Part shown: one piece after another, positions 34,140 to 43,118 of the stretch
Layout: each line of letters starts with the position of its first letter
How positions within the stretch are numbered: the first letter of the stretch is position 1
Assembly: GCA_045615345.1 (NCBI GenBank)
Contig: JAZLER010000031.1
Span: forward strand, 43,481-107,480
DNA from: Fumia sp045615345
GTDB lineage: Bacteria > Bacillota > Clostridia > Oscillospirales > Ruminococcaceae
Direction: 5' to 3'
DNA length: 64,000 nt
Made by a program: the position numbers and the translations under genes
Notes under the pieces: model-generated
Database searches by the model: none
Told to the model about the DNA's origin: nothing
The model's input: only the letters and a program-made list of their open reading frames with translations

Positions 34140-35351
34140 ATGACTGTATTTGAAGAACTTAAACGCAGAGGGCTTATCGCACAGATGACCCACGAGGAAA
34201 AAATCGAAGAACTTTTAAACAACGAAAAAGTAAGCTTTTATATCGGCTTTGACGCAACTGCTGACAGCTTGCATGTAGGACATTTCTTGCAGCTTGTTGT
34301 TATGAAACGCCTCCAGCTTGCAGGACACCGTCCTATTGCTTTGCTCGGTACAGGTACAACACTTATCGGTGACCCCACAGGTAAAACTGATATGCGTCCT
34401 ATGCTTACACACGAGCAGATTGCATACAACGCTGAATGCTTCCGCAAACAGATGTCAAAATTTGTTGACTTTGGTGACGGCAAGGCTGAAATCGTTAAGA
34501 ATGGCGACTGGCTTTGCGAATTCAAATATCTTGACCTTTTGCGTGATGTAGGAAGACACTTCTCTGTAAATAAAATGCTTACTGCAGAATGCTTCAAGTC
34601 CCGTCTTGAAAGAGGTTTAAGCTTCCTTGAATTCAACTATATGATTATGCAAAGCTACGACTTCTTGCACCTTTACCGTACAGAAGGCTGTAAGATGGAG
34701 CTCGGCGGTGATGACCAGTGGAGTAATATCCTTGGCGGTGTTGACCTTGTCCGCCGTGTTGAGGGCGAAGAAGTTTATGGTATGACATTTACTCTCCTTA
34801 CCACAAAAGAAGGCAAGAAGATGGGTAAAACCGAAAAAGGTGCTTTGTGGCTTGACCCTGAAAAGACCTCTCCTTACGAGTTCTTCCAGTACTGGAGAAA
34901 CGTTGGTGACGATGATGTTATCAACTGTATGAAACTTCTCACCTTCGTACCTATCGAAGAAATCGAAGAAATGGAAAAATTCGAAGGTGCAGAGCTTAAC
35001 CCTGTTAAGGAAAGACTCGCTTTCGAAGTTACCAAGATGGTACATGGCGAAGAAGAGGCTACAAAAGCATTGGAAGCTGCACGACAGGTGTTCTCATCTG
35101 CTGCAAATTCCGATGATATGCCCACAACTACTCTTGATGCAGCTGACCTTGAAAATGGCGAAATCGGAATTCTTAACTTGCTTGTAAAATGTAATCTTGC
35201 ACCCTCTAACGGTGAGGCAAGACGACTTGTACAGCAGGGTGGTATCTCTGTTGATGGTGAAAAGGTTACAGACCCCAAAGCTATGGTTAAAATCGAGGAA
35301 TTTGTAGTAATTAAAAAAGGTAAAAAAGTATTCCACAAAGCTTCTCTTTAA
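34140..35351 (+). CDS. tyrS: Tyrosyl-tRNA synthetase
   Basis: A 403-residue class I synthetase of the bacterial TyrS type. It shows the HIGH-type motif HVGHF (residues about 45-49, after FDATADSL), GDPTGKTDMRP, the tyrosine pocket YDFLHLY and GGDDQWSNI, the KMSKS equivalent KMGKT, and WLDPEKTSPYEFFQYW. An S4 RNA-binding domain (about 338-403) ends the protein. The start is ATG 34140 behind AAAGGAG. It is controlled by the T-box leader upstream, and the ddh gene follows closely. Confidence 0.97.
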   Translation: MTVFEELKRRGLIAQMTHEEKIEELLNNEKVSFYIGFDATADSLHVGHFLQLVVMKRLQLAGHRPIALLGTGTTLIGDPTGKTDMRPMLTHEQIAYNAECFRKQMSKFVDFGDGKAEIVKNGDWLCEFKYLDLLRDVGRHFSVNKMLTAECFKSRLERGLSFLEFNYMIMQSYDFLHLYRTEGCKMELGGDDQWSNILGGVDLVRRVEGEEVYGMTFTLLTTKEGKKMGKTEKGALWLDPEKTSPYEFFQYWRNVGDDDVINCMKLLTFVPIEEIEEMEKFEGAELNPVKERLAFEVTKMVHGEEEATKALEAARQVFSSAANSDDMPTTTLDAADLENGEIGILNLLVKCNLAPSNGEARRLVQQGGISVDGEKVTDPKAMVKIEEFVVIKKGKKVFHKASL

Positions 35352-35362
35352 TGGAGGTATTT

Positions 35363-36259
35363 ATGATTAAAGCAGCAATTATTGGCTACGGAAATATAGG
35401 AAAATACGCACTTGAAGCAATTGAAGCGGCAAGTGATATGAAATGTGTCGGCGTTGTCCGTAGAAATGCAAACGGTACTCAGCCTTCAGAGCTTGCAGGT
35501 TATGAGGTTGTTGACCATGTGACAAAACTTTCCGAGAAACCCGATGTGGCAATTTTGGCAACTCCTACGCGCTCTGTCGAGGAGTTTGCACTCGATTGCA
35601 TTAAAAACAAAATCAATACTGTTGACAGTTTTGATATCCATACAAAAATCTGGGATCTGCGTGAATCCCTTGATAAAGCTTGCAAAGAAAATGGTACAGT
35701 TTCTGTTATCTCTGCAGGCTGGGACCCCGGTTCTGACTCGGTGGTGCGTACCTTACTCGAAGCATGTGCTCCAAAAGGTCTTACCTATACAAACTTCGGT
35801 CCCGGTATGAGTATGGGTCACACCGTTGCAGTTAAAGCTGTTGAAGGCGTTAAAGAAGCACTTTCAATGACTATTCCGCTTGGCACTTCCATTCACAGAA
35901 GAATGGTTTATATTGAGCTTAAAGACGGCTATGATTTTAATGAAGTTGCAGATAAAATCAAAAATGATGCATATTTTGTAAATGATGAAACTCATGTAAT
36001 TCAGGTTGACTCTGTTGACGATTTGCTCGATATGGGCCACGGAGTAAACTTGACACGAAAAGGTGTATCAGGCAAAACTCCCAATCAGCTTTTTGAGTTC
36101 AATATGAAGATAAATAACCCCGCCTTGACAGGTCAGGTGCTGGTATCTTCCGCAAGAGCTACAATGAAGCAGAACCCCGGTGCATACACTCTTATCGAAA
36201 TCCCGGTTATCGATTTGTTACCTGGTGACAGAGAAAAACTTATCCGTCATTTGGTGTAA
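35363..36259 (+). CDS. ddh: meso-Diaminopimelate D-dehydrogenase
   Basis: A 298-residue NADP-dependent enzyme that makes meso-diaminopimelate from tetrahydrodipicolinate in one step, feeding lysine and peptidoglycan. Start at ATG 35363; the upstream in-frame ATG 35351 overlaps the GGAGG site. Motifs: AAIIGYGNIGKYALEA (nucleotide loop), VVRRNA, ATPTRSVEEFA, VDSFDIH, SAGWDPGSDSVVR, GPGMSMGHTVAVKA and the C-terminal dimer residues. It lies 11 bases after tyrS and is probably under the same T-box, which would tie it to amino acid supply. Confidence 0.95.
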   Translation: MIKAAIIGYGNIGKYALEAIEAASDMKCVGVVRRNANGTQPSELAGYEVVDHVTKLSEKPDVAILATPTRSVEEFALDCIKNKINTVDSFDIHTKIWDLRESLDKACKENGTVSVISAGWDPGSDSVVRTLLEACAPKGLTYTNFGPGMSMGHTVAVKAVEGVKEALSMTIPLGTSIHRRMVYIELKDGYDFNEVADKIKNDAYFVNDETHVIQVDSVDDLLDMGHGVNLTRKGVSGKTPNQLFEFNMKINNPALTGQVLVSSARATMKQNPGAYTLIEIPVIDLLPGDREKLIRHLV

Positions 36260-36347
36260 TAACTAAGGATAAGCCACAATTATTTTGGTAAAACTTGCTG
36301 AAATCCTTGTTTTATCGCGAAAAATGCAAATTTTTTTAAAAAAACTC

Positions 36348-36376
36348 TTGCAATTTTTGAAATGTTGTGGTAATAT
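36348..36376 (+). promoter_or_regulatory. Promoter and leader of rplS
   Basis: TTGCAA (36348-36353), a 17-base spacer and TAATAT (36371-36376), with an extended -10 TGG. The transcribed leader (about 36383-36505) contains a hairpin, CCGCTTG pairing with CAAGTGG near 36391-36418, and may hold an L19-type ribosomal leader; I could not confirm that family. The remaining gap from 36260 shows nothing else. Confidence 0.6.
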
Positions 36377-36505
36377 GTATTAGATAATGTTCCGCTTGTG
36401 GTATTTTTACCCAAGTGGGGATTAATGTTTAACATTAAAGCGGGCAGTCCTCTGCACGGGTTTAGCCTTGGATGCAAGAATGTCTGAAAACTTAGGAGGA
36501 AAATT

Positions 36506-36850
36506 ATGGACGCATTAAAACTTATCAGCCAGTCCAGCATGAAGGAAGTAAAACCTGAGCTTCAGGTCGGTGACTATGTAAGAGTTGCTGTTAAAATCCG
36601 TGAAGGCGACAAAGAAAGAATTCAGGCTTTCGAGGGAACAATCATCTCTATGAAGCACGGTGGAATTTCTGAAACCTTTACCGTAAGACGCATTGCTCAC
36701 GGTGTTGGTATCGAAAGAGTATTCCCTGTACATTCTCCCAACGTTGTTGACGTTGAAGTTCTCCGTCACGGTCGTGTAAGACGTGCTAAACTTTACTACT
36801 TGCGTAACAGAGTTGGTAAAGCAGCCAGAGTTAGAGAAAAAATCGTATAA
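36506..36850 (+). CDS. rplS: 50S ribosomal protein L19
   Basis: A 114-residue ribosomal protein of the large subunit, near the 30S interface. It matches L19 throughout: PELQVGDYVRVAVKIREGDKERIQ, FEGTIISMKHGGISETFTVRRIAHGVGIERVFPVHSP and YYLRNRVGKAARVREK. The start is ATG 36506 behind AGGAGG. A terminator follows, so it is its own transcript, though it heads the conserved Firmicute order rplS-lepB-rbgA-rnhB. Confidence 0.98.
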   Translation: MDALKLISQSSMKEVKPELQVGDYVRVAVKIREGDKERIQAFEGTIISMKHGGISETFTVRRIAHGVGIERVFPVHSPNVVDVEVLRHGRVRRAKLYYLRNRVGKAARVREKIV

Positions 36851-36861
36851 GAACACGAGGA

Positions 36862-36886
36862 AAGGGGCGGTAACGCCCCTTTTTCT
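36862..36886 (+). terminator. Terminator after rplS
   Basis: Stem AGGGGCG / CGCCCCT (36863-36869 and 36874-36880) with loop GTAA and a following T5 run. Confidence 0.9.
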
Positions 36887-36969
36887 GCTATTCTTGGGTG
36901 TGGAGATAGGGATTTTTCAGACTCCTTACGCTTAAAAATGCAGGTGTTATCAGATAGTGAGGACATATT

Positions 36970-37542
36970 ATGGAAAACTATGAAGAAGTTATTGAAAATA
37001 CTGAGAAAAAACAGAGTAAATTAGTAGCAGAACTTATCGATTGGGCTAAGTCCATAGTCGGCGCTGCTATTATTGTTGGTATAGTTTTTGGATTTATTAT
37101 CAGCTCTATAAGGGTTGACGGTTCTTCTATGGAACCTACTTTGCACCATGAGGACAGACTTATTGCATATAAGCTTATGTATGAGCCAAAACAGGGGGAT
37201 ATAGTAATCCTTGATGAAAATTCAGGACTTAATACCGCTCTTGTGAAGAGAGTTATTGCGCTTGAAGGTCAGACTGTCGATGTTACAGAGGACGGCAGGG
37301 TTTTGGTAGATGGCAAAGAACTTTCTGAGGATTATATCGCAGAACCTCACACTAAACACAGTACAGGTTTTCATAACTATCCTGTAACAGTTCCTGAAGG
37401 CTGTGTTTTTGTAATGGGTGATAACAGAAATCATTCGACAGACAGCAGATTTGAAAAAATTTCTTTTGTAGATACAGATACAATTATAGGAAAAGTTGTA
37501 TTCAGAATGTATCCTTTTTCTGATATTGGAATAGTAAAATAG
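36970..37542 (+). CDS. lepB: Signal peptidase I
   Basis: A 190-residue membrane enzyme that cleaves signal peptides. One N-terminal transmembrane helix (about 27-47) is followed by the catalytic serine in VDGSSMEPTL (Ser53) and the general base in LVKRVIA (Lys93); the closing GDNRNHSTDSRFE motif is box D/E. It is followed four bases later by the rbgA ribosome binding site. The many secreted proteins in this window need this enzyme. Confidence 0.96.
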   Translation: MENYEEVIENTEKKQSKLVAELIDWAKSIVGAAIIVGIVFGFIISSIRVDGSSMEPTLHHEDRLIAYKLMYEPKQGDIVILDENSGLNTALVKRVIALEGQTVDVTEDGRVLVDGKELSEDYIAEPHTKHSTGFHNYPVTVPEGCVFVMGDNRNHSTDSRFEKISFVDTDTIIGKVVFRMYPFSDIGIVK

Positions 37543-37554
37543 GAGGTGTTTTCC

Positions 37555-38424
37555 GTGACGGAACAGGCATCTGTACAGTGGTTTCCGGGCCATATGGCGA
37601 AAACACGCAGAATGATTAAGGATAATCTTTCGCTTGTTGATATTGTTGTTGAATTGCGCGATGCCCGTATTCCGCTCAGTTCCGGTAACCCCGAACTCCA
37701 TAAATGGATAGGAAACAAAAAAAGACTTGTGGTCTTGAATAAATGTGATACCGCTGACCAGAGAATTACTTCCCGTTGGCTTGATTACTATAAAAACGAA
37801 GGAATTTTAGCAATTGCTACTGATGCAAAGACAGGTAAGGGATTTGATAAATTCTTACCGACAGTACAACAAGCGCTTTCTGAAGTACTTGCAAGACGGG
37901 CTGAAAAAGGAATGGCAGGCAGACCCCTTCGTATGATGGTGGTTGGTATCCCGAATGTCGGAAAATCTTCTTTTATAAATAAACTCGCAAAAGAAAAACG
38001 AGCTAAAGTTGAAGACCGTCCGGGTGTAACACGAGGCAAACAGTGGGTGACTGTCAGCCGTGATGTTGAGCTTCTGGATATGCCGGGTGTTCTCTGGCCT
38101 AAGTTTGAAGATCCGTCTGTTGGCGAAAAGCTTGCGTTTACGGGAGCTGTCAAAGACCAGGTGCTTGATGTTGAGCTTTTGGCTATGCGACTTCTGGAGT
38201 TTATGAGAAGCGAATACAAAAGCGCTTTGCTTGAAAGATTTAAAATAACCGAAGACGAAATGTGTGACCTTGAACCGTATGACCTTTTGTGTCTTGTAGG
38301 TAAAAAGAGGGGAATGCTCATTTCAGGCGGTGAAATTGATACTTTGCGTGCAGCCACTATGGTGCTTGACGAGTATCGAGGCGGAAAATTCGGCAAAATG
38401 TCGCTTGAAGTTCCCGAAAACTGA
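37555..38424 (+). CDS. rbgA: Ribosome biogenesis GTPase RbgA/YlqF
   Basis: A 289-residue circularly permuted GTPase acting late in 50S subunit assembly. It begins near VQWFPGHMAKTRRMI; the GTPase motifs occur in the order G4 (NKCD), G1 (GIPNVGKSSF), G2 region (PGVTRGKQW) and G3 (DMPG), as expected. Two GTG codons compete for the start: 37546 overlaps the AGGAGG site, so GTG 37555 (eight bases away) is preferred. Its place after lepB follows the usual Firmicute order. Confidence 0.96.
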   Translation: MTEQASVQWFPGHMAKTRRMIKDNLSLVDIVVELRDARIPLSSGNPELHKWIGNKKRLVVLNKCDTADQRITSRWLDYYKNEGILAIATDAKTGKGFDKFLPTVQQALSEVLARRAEKGMAGRPLRMMVVGIPNVGKSSFINKLAKEKRAKVEDRPGVTRGKQWVTVSRDVELLDMPGVLWPKFEDPSVGEKLAFTGAVKDQVLDVELLAMRLLEFMRSEYKSALLERFKITEDEMCDLEPYDLLCLVGKKRGMLISGGEIDTLRAATMVLDEYRGGKFGKMSLEVPEN

Positions 38425-38438
38425 GGGAGGTGTTTTGT

Positions 38439-39383
38439 TTGACACTTTACGAATATGATATGTCCCTTGGAATTGACTGTTTTTGCGGTGTTGACGAGGC
38501 AGGCAGAGGCCCGCTTGCAGGCGATGTTTACGCAGCGGCAGTTATCTTAGACCCCGATAATCCGATAGAAGGACTTAACGACAGCAAAAAACTTACCGAA
38601 AAGAAGCGTGAAGCATTATATCTCGAAATTAAGGAGAAGGCTATCGCATACTGCGTTGCTACTGCTTCTATAGCGGAAATAGATGAGCTTAATATTCTCA
38701 ATGCTACTTTTCTTGCTATGAGAAGAGCTGTCGAAGGGCTTAAGGTGAAACCTAAATTTGCACTTATTGACGGAAACAAAAACCCTGATGTTTCAGTACC
38801 GAGCAGATTTCTTATAAAGGGTGATGCGACTTCAGCATCCATTGCGGCGGCTTCCATCCTTGCAAAGGTTGAAAGAGACCGCTATATGAAGAAAATAGCA
38901 AAAGATTACCCTGAATATCTTTTTGATAAACACAAAGGGTATGGCACCGAGCTTCATTATGAAATGCTTGACAAATACGGCGTTTCCGATGTGCACCGAA
39001 TGAGCTTTCTCAAAAAATATTTTGCAAGTAAGTCCGACACCGCAGTTTCGGGAGAAACAGGCGAAAAGCTTGCGGCAAAATATCTTAAAAAGAAAAGATA
39101 CAAAATCCTTGATATGAATTATCACGGTCCTGAGGGCGAGATTGATGTTATCGCACAAAAGGGCGATATTGTGGCTTTTGTTGAGGTTAAGACCCGAAAC
39201 GAAAATACAATCGCCGCTCCCAGAGAAGCAGTGACATTCTTAAAACAGGATAAAATCAAAAAGACTGCAGTAAGATATCTTTATAATACAAAACTGCAAC
39301 CCCGTTTTGATATTATCGAGGTAATACTCGATGAAAATAAAAAGTTAGTTAATATTGAGCATATTGAAAATGCTTTTGAATAA
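38439..39383 (+). CDS. rnhB: RNase HII fused to a YraN (UPF0102) domain
   Basis: A 314-residue two-domain protein. Residues about 1-200 are RNase HII, which removes RNA from RNA-DNA hybrids: GVDEAGRGPLAGDVYAAAVIL (Asp-Glu-x-Gly), LNDSKKLTEKKRE, ALIDGNK, IKGDATSASIAAASILAKVERDR and HKGYGTELH. From about 203 is a YraN-type nuclease-like domain (GETGEKLAAKYLKKKRYKILDMNYHGPEGEIDVIA, then VAFVEVKTR), with the Glu-Asp-Glu-x-Lys set. They are usually adjacent but separate genes. TTG 38439 is the likely start, since the GTG at 38430 sits on the GGGAGG site. Confidence 0.93.
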   Translation: MTLYEYDMSLGIDCFCGVDEAGRGPLAGDVYAAAVILDPDNPIEGLNDSKKLTEKKREALYLEIKEKAIAYCVATASIAEIDELNILNATFLAMRRAVEGLKVKPKFALIDGNKNPDVSVPSRFLIKGDATSASIAAASILAKVERDRYMKKIAKDYPEYLFDKHKGYGTELHYEMLDKYGVSDVHRMSFLKKYFASKSDTAVSGETGEKLAAKYLKKKRYKILDMNYHGPEGEIDVIAQKGDIVAFVEVKTRNENTIAAPREAVTFLKQDKIKKTAVRYLYNTKLQPRFDIIEVILDENKKLVNIEHIENAFE

Positions 39384-39421
39384 GCCTGTCGGGCTCGAAA
39401 TACGAATAAAGGAGAATTAAT

Positions 39422-40912
39422 ATGTATTACAACAGTACCAGAAATTCAGCTTGTAAAGTTACTTCTGCTGAAGCTATTGCGCAGGGTATCTCAAAAGAGG
39501 GTGGACTTTTTGTTCCCGAAACTTTACCTCAGTTTACTCTTGATGATATCTCTTCAATGGTTTCATTAAGCTATAACGAAAAGGCTAAAAAAGTACTTTC
39601 AAAGTTTTTGACAGACTTTACAAAAGAAGAACTCGATTACTGTGTTGACAATGCTTACACAGACAAAAAATTCGATTCTGAGAATATTTCAGAAATTGCA
39701 AAAGTAGGGGAAAAAGCATATCTTTTAGAACTCTGGCATGGTCCTACATGTGCATTTAAGGATATGGCTTTACAGCTTTTGCCCTATCTTCTTACAACAT
39801 CTGCAAACAAAACTTTCCCCGATAAGGAAATTGTTGTTCTGGTAGCAACTTCTGGTGATACAGGAAAAGCAGCACTCGAAGGATTTAAAGATGTTCCCAA
39901 AACAAAGATGCTTGTTTTCTATCCTGAACACGGTGTAAGCAATATGCAGAAACTCCAGATGACAACTCAGGAAGGTAACAATGTTTCTGTTTGTGCTATC
40001 AAAGGTAACTTTGACGATGCTCAGAGCGGTGTCAAGAAGATTTTCACTGACCCTGTAATCATCGAAGAACTCAAAAAGAACAACCAGATGTTTTCTTCTG
40101 CAAACTCCATTAACTGGGGCAGACTTGTTCCTCAGATTGTTTATTATATCGCGGCTTATGCAACAATGGTGGAACGCGAAGAAATCAAACTTGGCGAAAA
40201 GGTTAACATCTGTGTTCCTACAGGTAACTTTGGCAACATCTTAGCGGCTTACTATGCAAAGAAAATGGGACTTCCTTTTGCAAAACTTATCTGTGCATCC
40301 AACAAAAACAAAGTACTCACTGATTTTATTGAAACAGGTGTATACGATAAAAACCGCGAATTTTTCGCTACTTCTTCTCCTTCAATGGATATTCTCATTT
40401 CTTCTAACCTTGAAAGACTTCTCTATGACCTTTGCGGTGAGGACGATAAAGTTATCACAGACTGGTTTACAAAACTTTCAAAAGACGGAAAATACGAAGT
40501 TACAGCTGATGTAAAAGCTAAACTTTGCGAAGGCTTTTATGGTGGATACTGTGATGACGAAGATACCAAAAAGACAATCGGTGAAACATTCAGTAAGTAC
40601 AGTTATCTCTGTGATACTCATACCGCAGTTGCTGTAAAGGTATATAACGATTACTGTGAAAAGACAGGCGATGAAACAAAGACAATCATTGCTTCCACTG
40701 CTTCTCCTTACAAGTTTACTGCTGATGTTCTCAAGGGTATTACAGATGAAACTCTTCCCGATGACGATTTTGCTCAGGTTGAGATGCTCGCAGATTTAAG
40801 CCGTATGACACCGCCTCAGTCACTGCTCGACCTTAAGTGTAAAGAAGTTCGCTTTACAGACAGTGTGAGTAAAGAACAGATGGTAGACAAAGTAATCGGA
40901 ATGCTTAAATAA
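39422..40912 (+). CDS. thrC: Threonine synthase
   Basis: A 496-residue PLP enzyme converting O-phosphohomoserine to threonine. It shows MYYNSTRN, QGISKEGGLFVPE, LWHGPTCAFKDMALQ (PLP-binding Lys in FKDMA), VATSGDTGKAAL, FYPEHGVSNMQ, INWGRLVPQIVYY and PTGNFGN, all standard for the long bacterial/yeast-type ThrC. It begins 38 bases after the previous gene with AAGGAG and is followed by a phosphoesterase gene ten bases on. Confidence 0.96.
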   Translation: MYYNSTRNSACKVTSAEAIAQGISKEGGLFVPETLPQFTLDDISSMVSLSYNEKAKKVLSKFLTDFTKEELDYCVDNAYTDKKFDSENISEIAKVGEKAYLLELWHGPTCAFKDMALQLLPYLLTTSANKTFPDKEIVVLVATSGDTGKAALEGFKDVPKTKMLVFYPEHGVSNMQKLQMTTQEGNNVSVCAIKGNFDDAQSGVKKIFTDPVIIEELKKNNQMFSSANSINWGRLVPQIVYYIAAYATMVEREEIKLGEKVNICVPTGNFGNILAAYYAKKMGLPFAKLICASNKNKVLTDFIETGVYDKNREFFATSSPSMDILISSNLERLLYDLCGEDDKVITDWFTKLSKDGKYEVTADVKAKLCEGFYGGYCDDEDTKKTIGETFSKYSYLCDTHTAVAVKVYNDYCEKTGDETKTIIASTASPYKFTADVLKGITDETLPDDDFAQVEMLADLSRMTPPQSLLDLKCKEVRFTDSVSKEQMVDKVIGMLK

Positions 40913-40922
40913 GGAAATTAAT

Positions 40923-41600
40923 ATGAGTTTATTTGCAATTGCCGATTTGCATTTATCCCTTGGTGTAAACAAGCCGATGGATGTTTTCCCGGGCTGGGAA
41001 AATTATGTTGAGCGACTTACTGAGAACTGGAAAAACCTTGTGAAGCCCGAAGATACCGTTGTAATAGCGGGGGATATATCCTGGGGACTCATAATGGAAG
41101 AAAGCAGAAAAGATTTTGAATATCTCGACTCGCTTCCGGGTACTAAGATTATCTTGAAAGGCAATCACGATTACTGGTTTTCGACTAAAACCAAGGTTGA
41201 AAAAGAACTTGAAGCATGGGGAATAAAGACTATTAAAATTTTATTCAACAATGCTTTTGAGTATGGTGACTTTGCAATTTGCGGAACAAGAGGCTGGATG
41301 AATGACCAGACGGATAAAAAAGTTCTGCTCCGTGAATGCGGAAGACTTCGTCTTTCACTTGAAGCGGCAAAGAAGACAGGGAAAGAACCGGTGGTGTTTT
41401 TGCATTATCCGCCCGTTTACGGGGGAAGCGAATGCTATGAGATTTTAGAAGTCCTGACAGAATACAATATCAAAAATGTATTTTATGGACATATTCACGG
41501 GTATTCTCTGGGGCACGCTATTAATGGTGAGAGAAATGGCATTGATTTCAGACTTATTTCTTGTGATTTTTTGCAGTTTTCTCCCAAAAAAATAATATAA
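40923..41600 (+). CDS. Metallophosphoesterase
   Basis: A 225-residue calcineurin-like phosphoesterase. Metal-binding motifs are in order: IADLHL (Asp-x-His), VVIAGDISWG, LKGNHDYW, LHYPP and FYGHIHG. It is a member of the group found widely in Clostridia with unknown substrate. It is close behind thrC, probably on one transcript with it. Confidence 0.93.
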   Translation: MSLFAIADLHLSLGVNKPMDVFPGWENYVERLTENWKNLVKPEDTVVIAGDISWGLIMEESRKDFEYLDSLPGTKIILKGNHDYWFSTKTKVEKELEAWGIKTIKILFNNAFEYGDFAICGTRGWMNDQTDKKVLLRECGRLRLSLEAAKKTGKEPVVFLHYPPVYGGSECYEILEVLTEYNIKNVFYGHIHGYSLGHAINGERNGIDFRLISCDFLQFSPKKII

Positions 41601-41633
41601 TTTGTAAAAAACTGTAAAAGCGTGAATAAGTAC

Positions 41634-41662
41634 TGGAAAAATTTATAAATATGTGTTACAAT
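41634..41662 (+). promoter_or_regulatory. Promoter of tig
   Basis: TGGAAA (41634-41639), a 17-base spacer and TACAAT (41657-41662), with an extended -10 TGT at 41654-41656. It lies in the 116-base gap before the trigger factor gene, where a short hairpin (ACCGCTGTGCGGT, 41681-41693) also lies. Confidence 0.6.
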
Positions 41663-41716
41663 TATAACATAGTATTAAATGTACCGCTGTGCGGTTTATT
41701 TTAGGAGGAAGTTTTG

Positions 41717-42997
41717 ATGAGTTTAGTATCAAAAACAAATGTGGCAACAAACAAATTTGAGCTTGAAATTCAGGTTTCTGCTGAAGTTTTCGAAAAAGCA
41801 TGTCAGACAGCTTTTTTGAGAAGAGGTAAGAAAATTGAAGTTCCCGGTTTCCGTAAGGGAAAAGCTCCCAGAAAAATGATTGAAAAGCTTTACGGCGAAG
41901 GCATTTTCTTTGAAGATGCAGTAAATTCTACTTATGCTGATGCTTTGGAAGAAGCTGTAAAAGAGGCAGAACTCGACCTCGTAGCTCCTCCTGAAGTTGA
42001 AATCCTTGATGTTTCCAAAGAAGAGGGTTACAAATTCAAAGCAATTTGCGTTGTTAAACCCGAAGTAACAGTTAAAGATTACAAAGGCATCAAAGCAAAG
42101 AAAACAGTAAAACGCGTAACTGCTAAAGAAATTACTGCTGAAATTGACCGTTTGAGAGAACGCAACGCAAGAACTATTGCTGTTACAGACCGTGCAGCAG
42201 CAAAAGATGATATCGTTGTTATCGATTTTGATGGTTCCGTTGATGGTGTTCCTTTTGACGGTGGTAAAGCTGAAAAATTTGACCTTACATTGGGTTCAGG
42301 TCAGTTTATCCCCGGTTTTGAAGACCAGATTATCGGTCACAACATCGGCGATGAATTTGATGTAAATGTTAAATTCCCCGAAGAATATCATGCTGAAGAA
42401 CTTAAAGGCAAAGATTCCGTATTCAAGGTAAAAATCCACGAAATCAATGCTAAAGAACTTCCCGAAGCTGACGATGAATTTGCAAAAGATGTAAGTGAAT
42501 TCGATACTCTGGAAGACCTCAAAAACGATATCAAAAAGAAAATCAAAGAGCAGAACGATAAAGCTGCTACAACTGAGTTTGAAAACAAGCTTATCGATGA
42601 AGTTATTGCAAATATGGAAGGCGAAATTCCCGAAGAAATGTACGAAAGCAGAATTGACGAAATGGTTCGTGATTTCGACTATCGTTTGCAGAGTCAGGGT
42701 ATGAACCTTGAACTTTACTTACAGTACACAGGTATGGAGGCTTCTTCTTTCAGAATGACTTTCAAAGAACAGGCTGAAAAACAGGTTAAAATCCGTCTTG
42801 CACTTGAAAAGATTGTAGAACTCGAAGATATTAAGGTTACAGATAAAGACCTCGAAAAAGAATACGCACGCATTGCTGAAGCTTACAATATGGAAGCTGA
42901 CAAGGTTAAAGCAATGATTCCTGCTGACGACCTTAAAGCAGATGTTGCAGTAAATAAAGCTATCGATTTGATTAAAGCTAACGCAGTTGATGCATAA
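41717..42997 (+). CDS. tig: Trigger factor
   Basis: A 426-residue ribosome-associated chaperone and prolyl isomerase. The N-terminal ribosome-binding domain carries the signature loop VPGFRKGKAPRKMIEKLYG. A central FKBP-type isomerase domain (about 150-240) has DIVVIDFDGSVDGVPFDGG and FIPGFEDQIIGH. The C-terminal arm is helical. Start ATG 41717 has AGGAGG; the TTG codon just before it in frame is not needed. It precedes clpP and clpX, a conserved order. Confidence 0.96.
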   Translation: MSLVSKTNVATNKFELEIQVSAEVFEKACQTAFLRRGKKIEVPGFRKGKAPRKMIEKLYGEGIFFEDAVNSTYADALEEAVKEAELDLVAPPEVEILDVSKEEGYKFKAICVVKPEVTVKDYKGIKAKKTVKRVTAKEITAEIDRLRERNARTIAVTDRAAAKDDIVVIDFDGSVDGVPFDGGKAEKFDLTLGSGQFIPGFEDQIIGHNIGDEFDVNVKFPEEYHAEELKGKDSVFKVKIHEINAKELPEADDEFAKDVSEFDTLEDLKNDIKKKIKEQNDKAATTEFENKLIDEVIANMEGEIPEEMYESRIDEMVRDFDYRLQSQGMNLELYLQYTGMEASSFRMTFKEQAEKQVKIRLALEKIVELEDIKVTDKDLEKEYARIAEAYNMEADKVKAMIPADDLKADVAVNKAIDLIKANAVDA

Positions 42998-43063
42998 TTT
43001 ATAAAATGACTTAAATCTCTTAAGGATTAGTTCATTATTTTAGGCTAAACTGAAAATACCGAA

Positions 43064-43101
43064 GGGTGGGGAGTGTATACTCCTCACCCGACAGTTTTTT
43101 T
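43064..43101 (+). terminator. Terminator between tig and clpP
   Basis: An 11-bp stem with one G-T pair, GGGTGGGGAGT (43064-43074) and ACTCCTCACCC (43079-43089), then a T run at 43095-43101, only 18 bases before clpP. It separates tig from clpPX or attenuates read-through. Confidence 0.8.
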
Positions 43102-43118
43102 GATTGGAGGAATTTTTT

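Noticed and set aside
34140..35351. KMGKT in place of KMSKS in TyrS as a possible inactivating change
   Set aside because: Bacterial TyrS enzymes, including those of Bacillus, commonly have KFGKT/KMGKT at this site.
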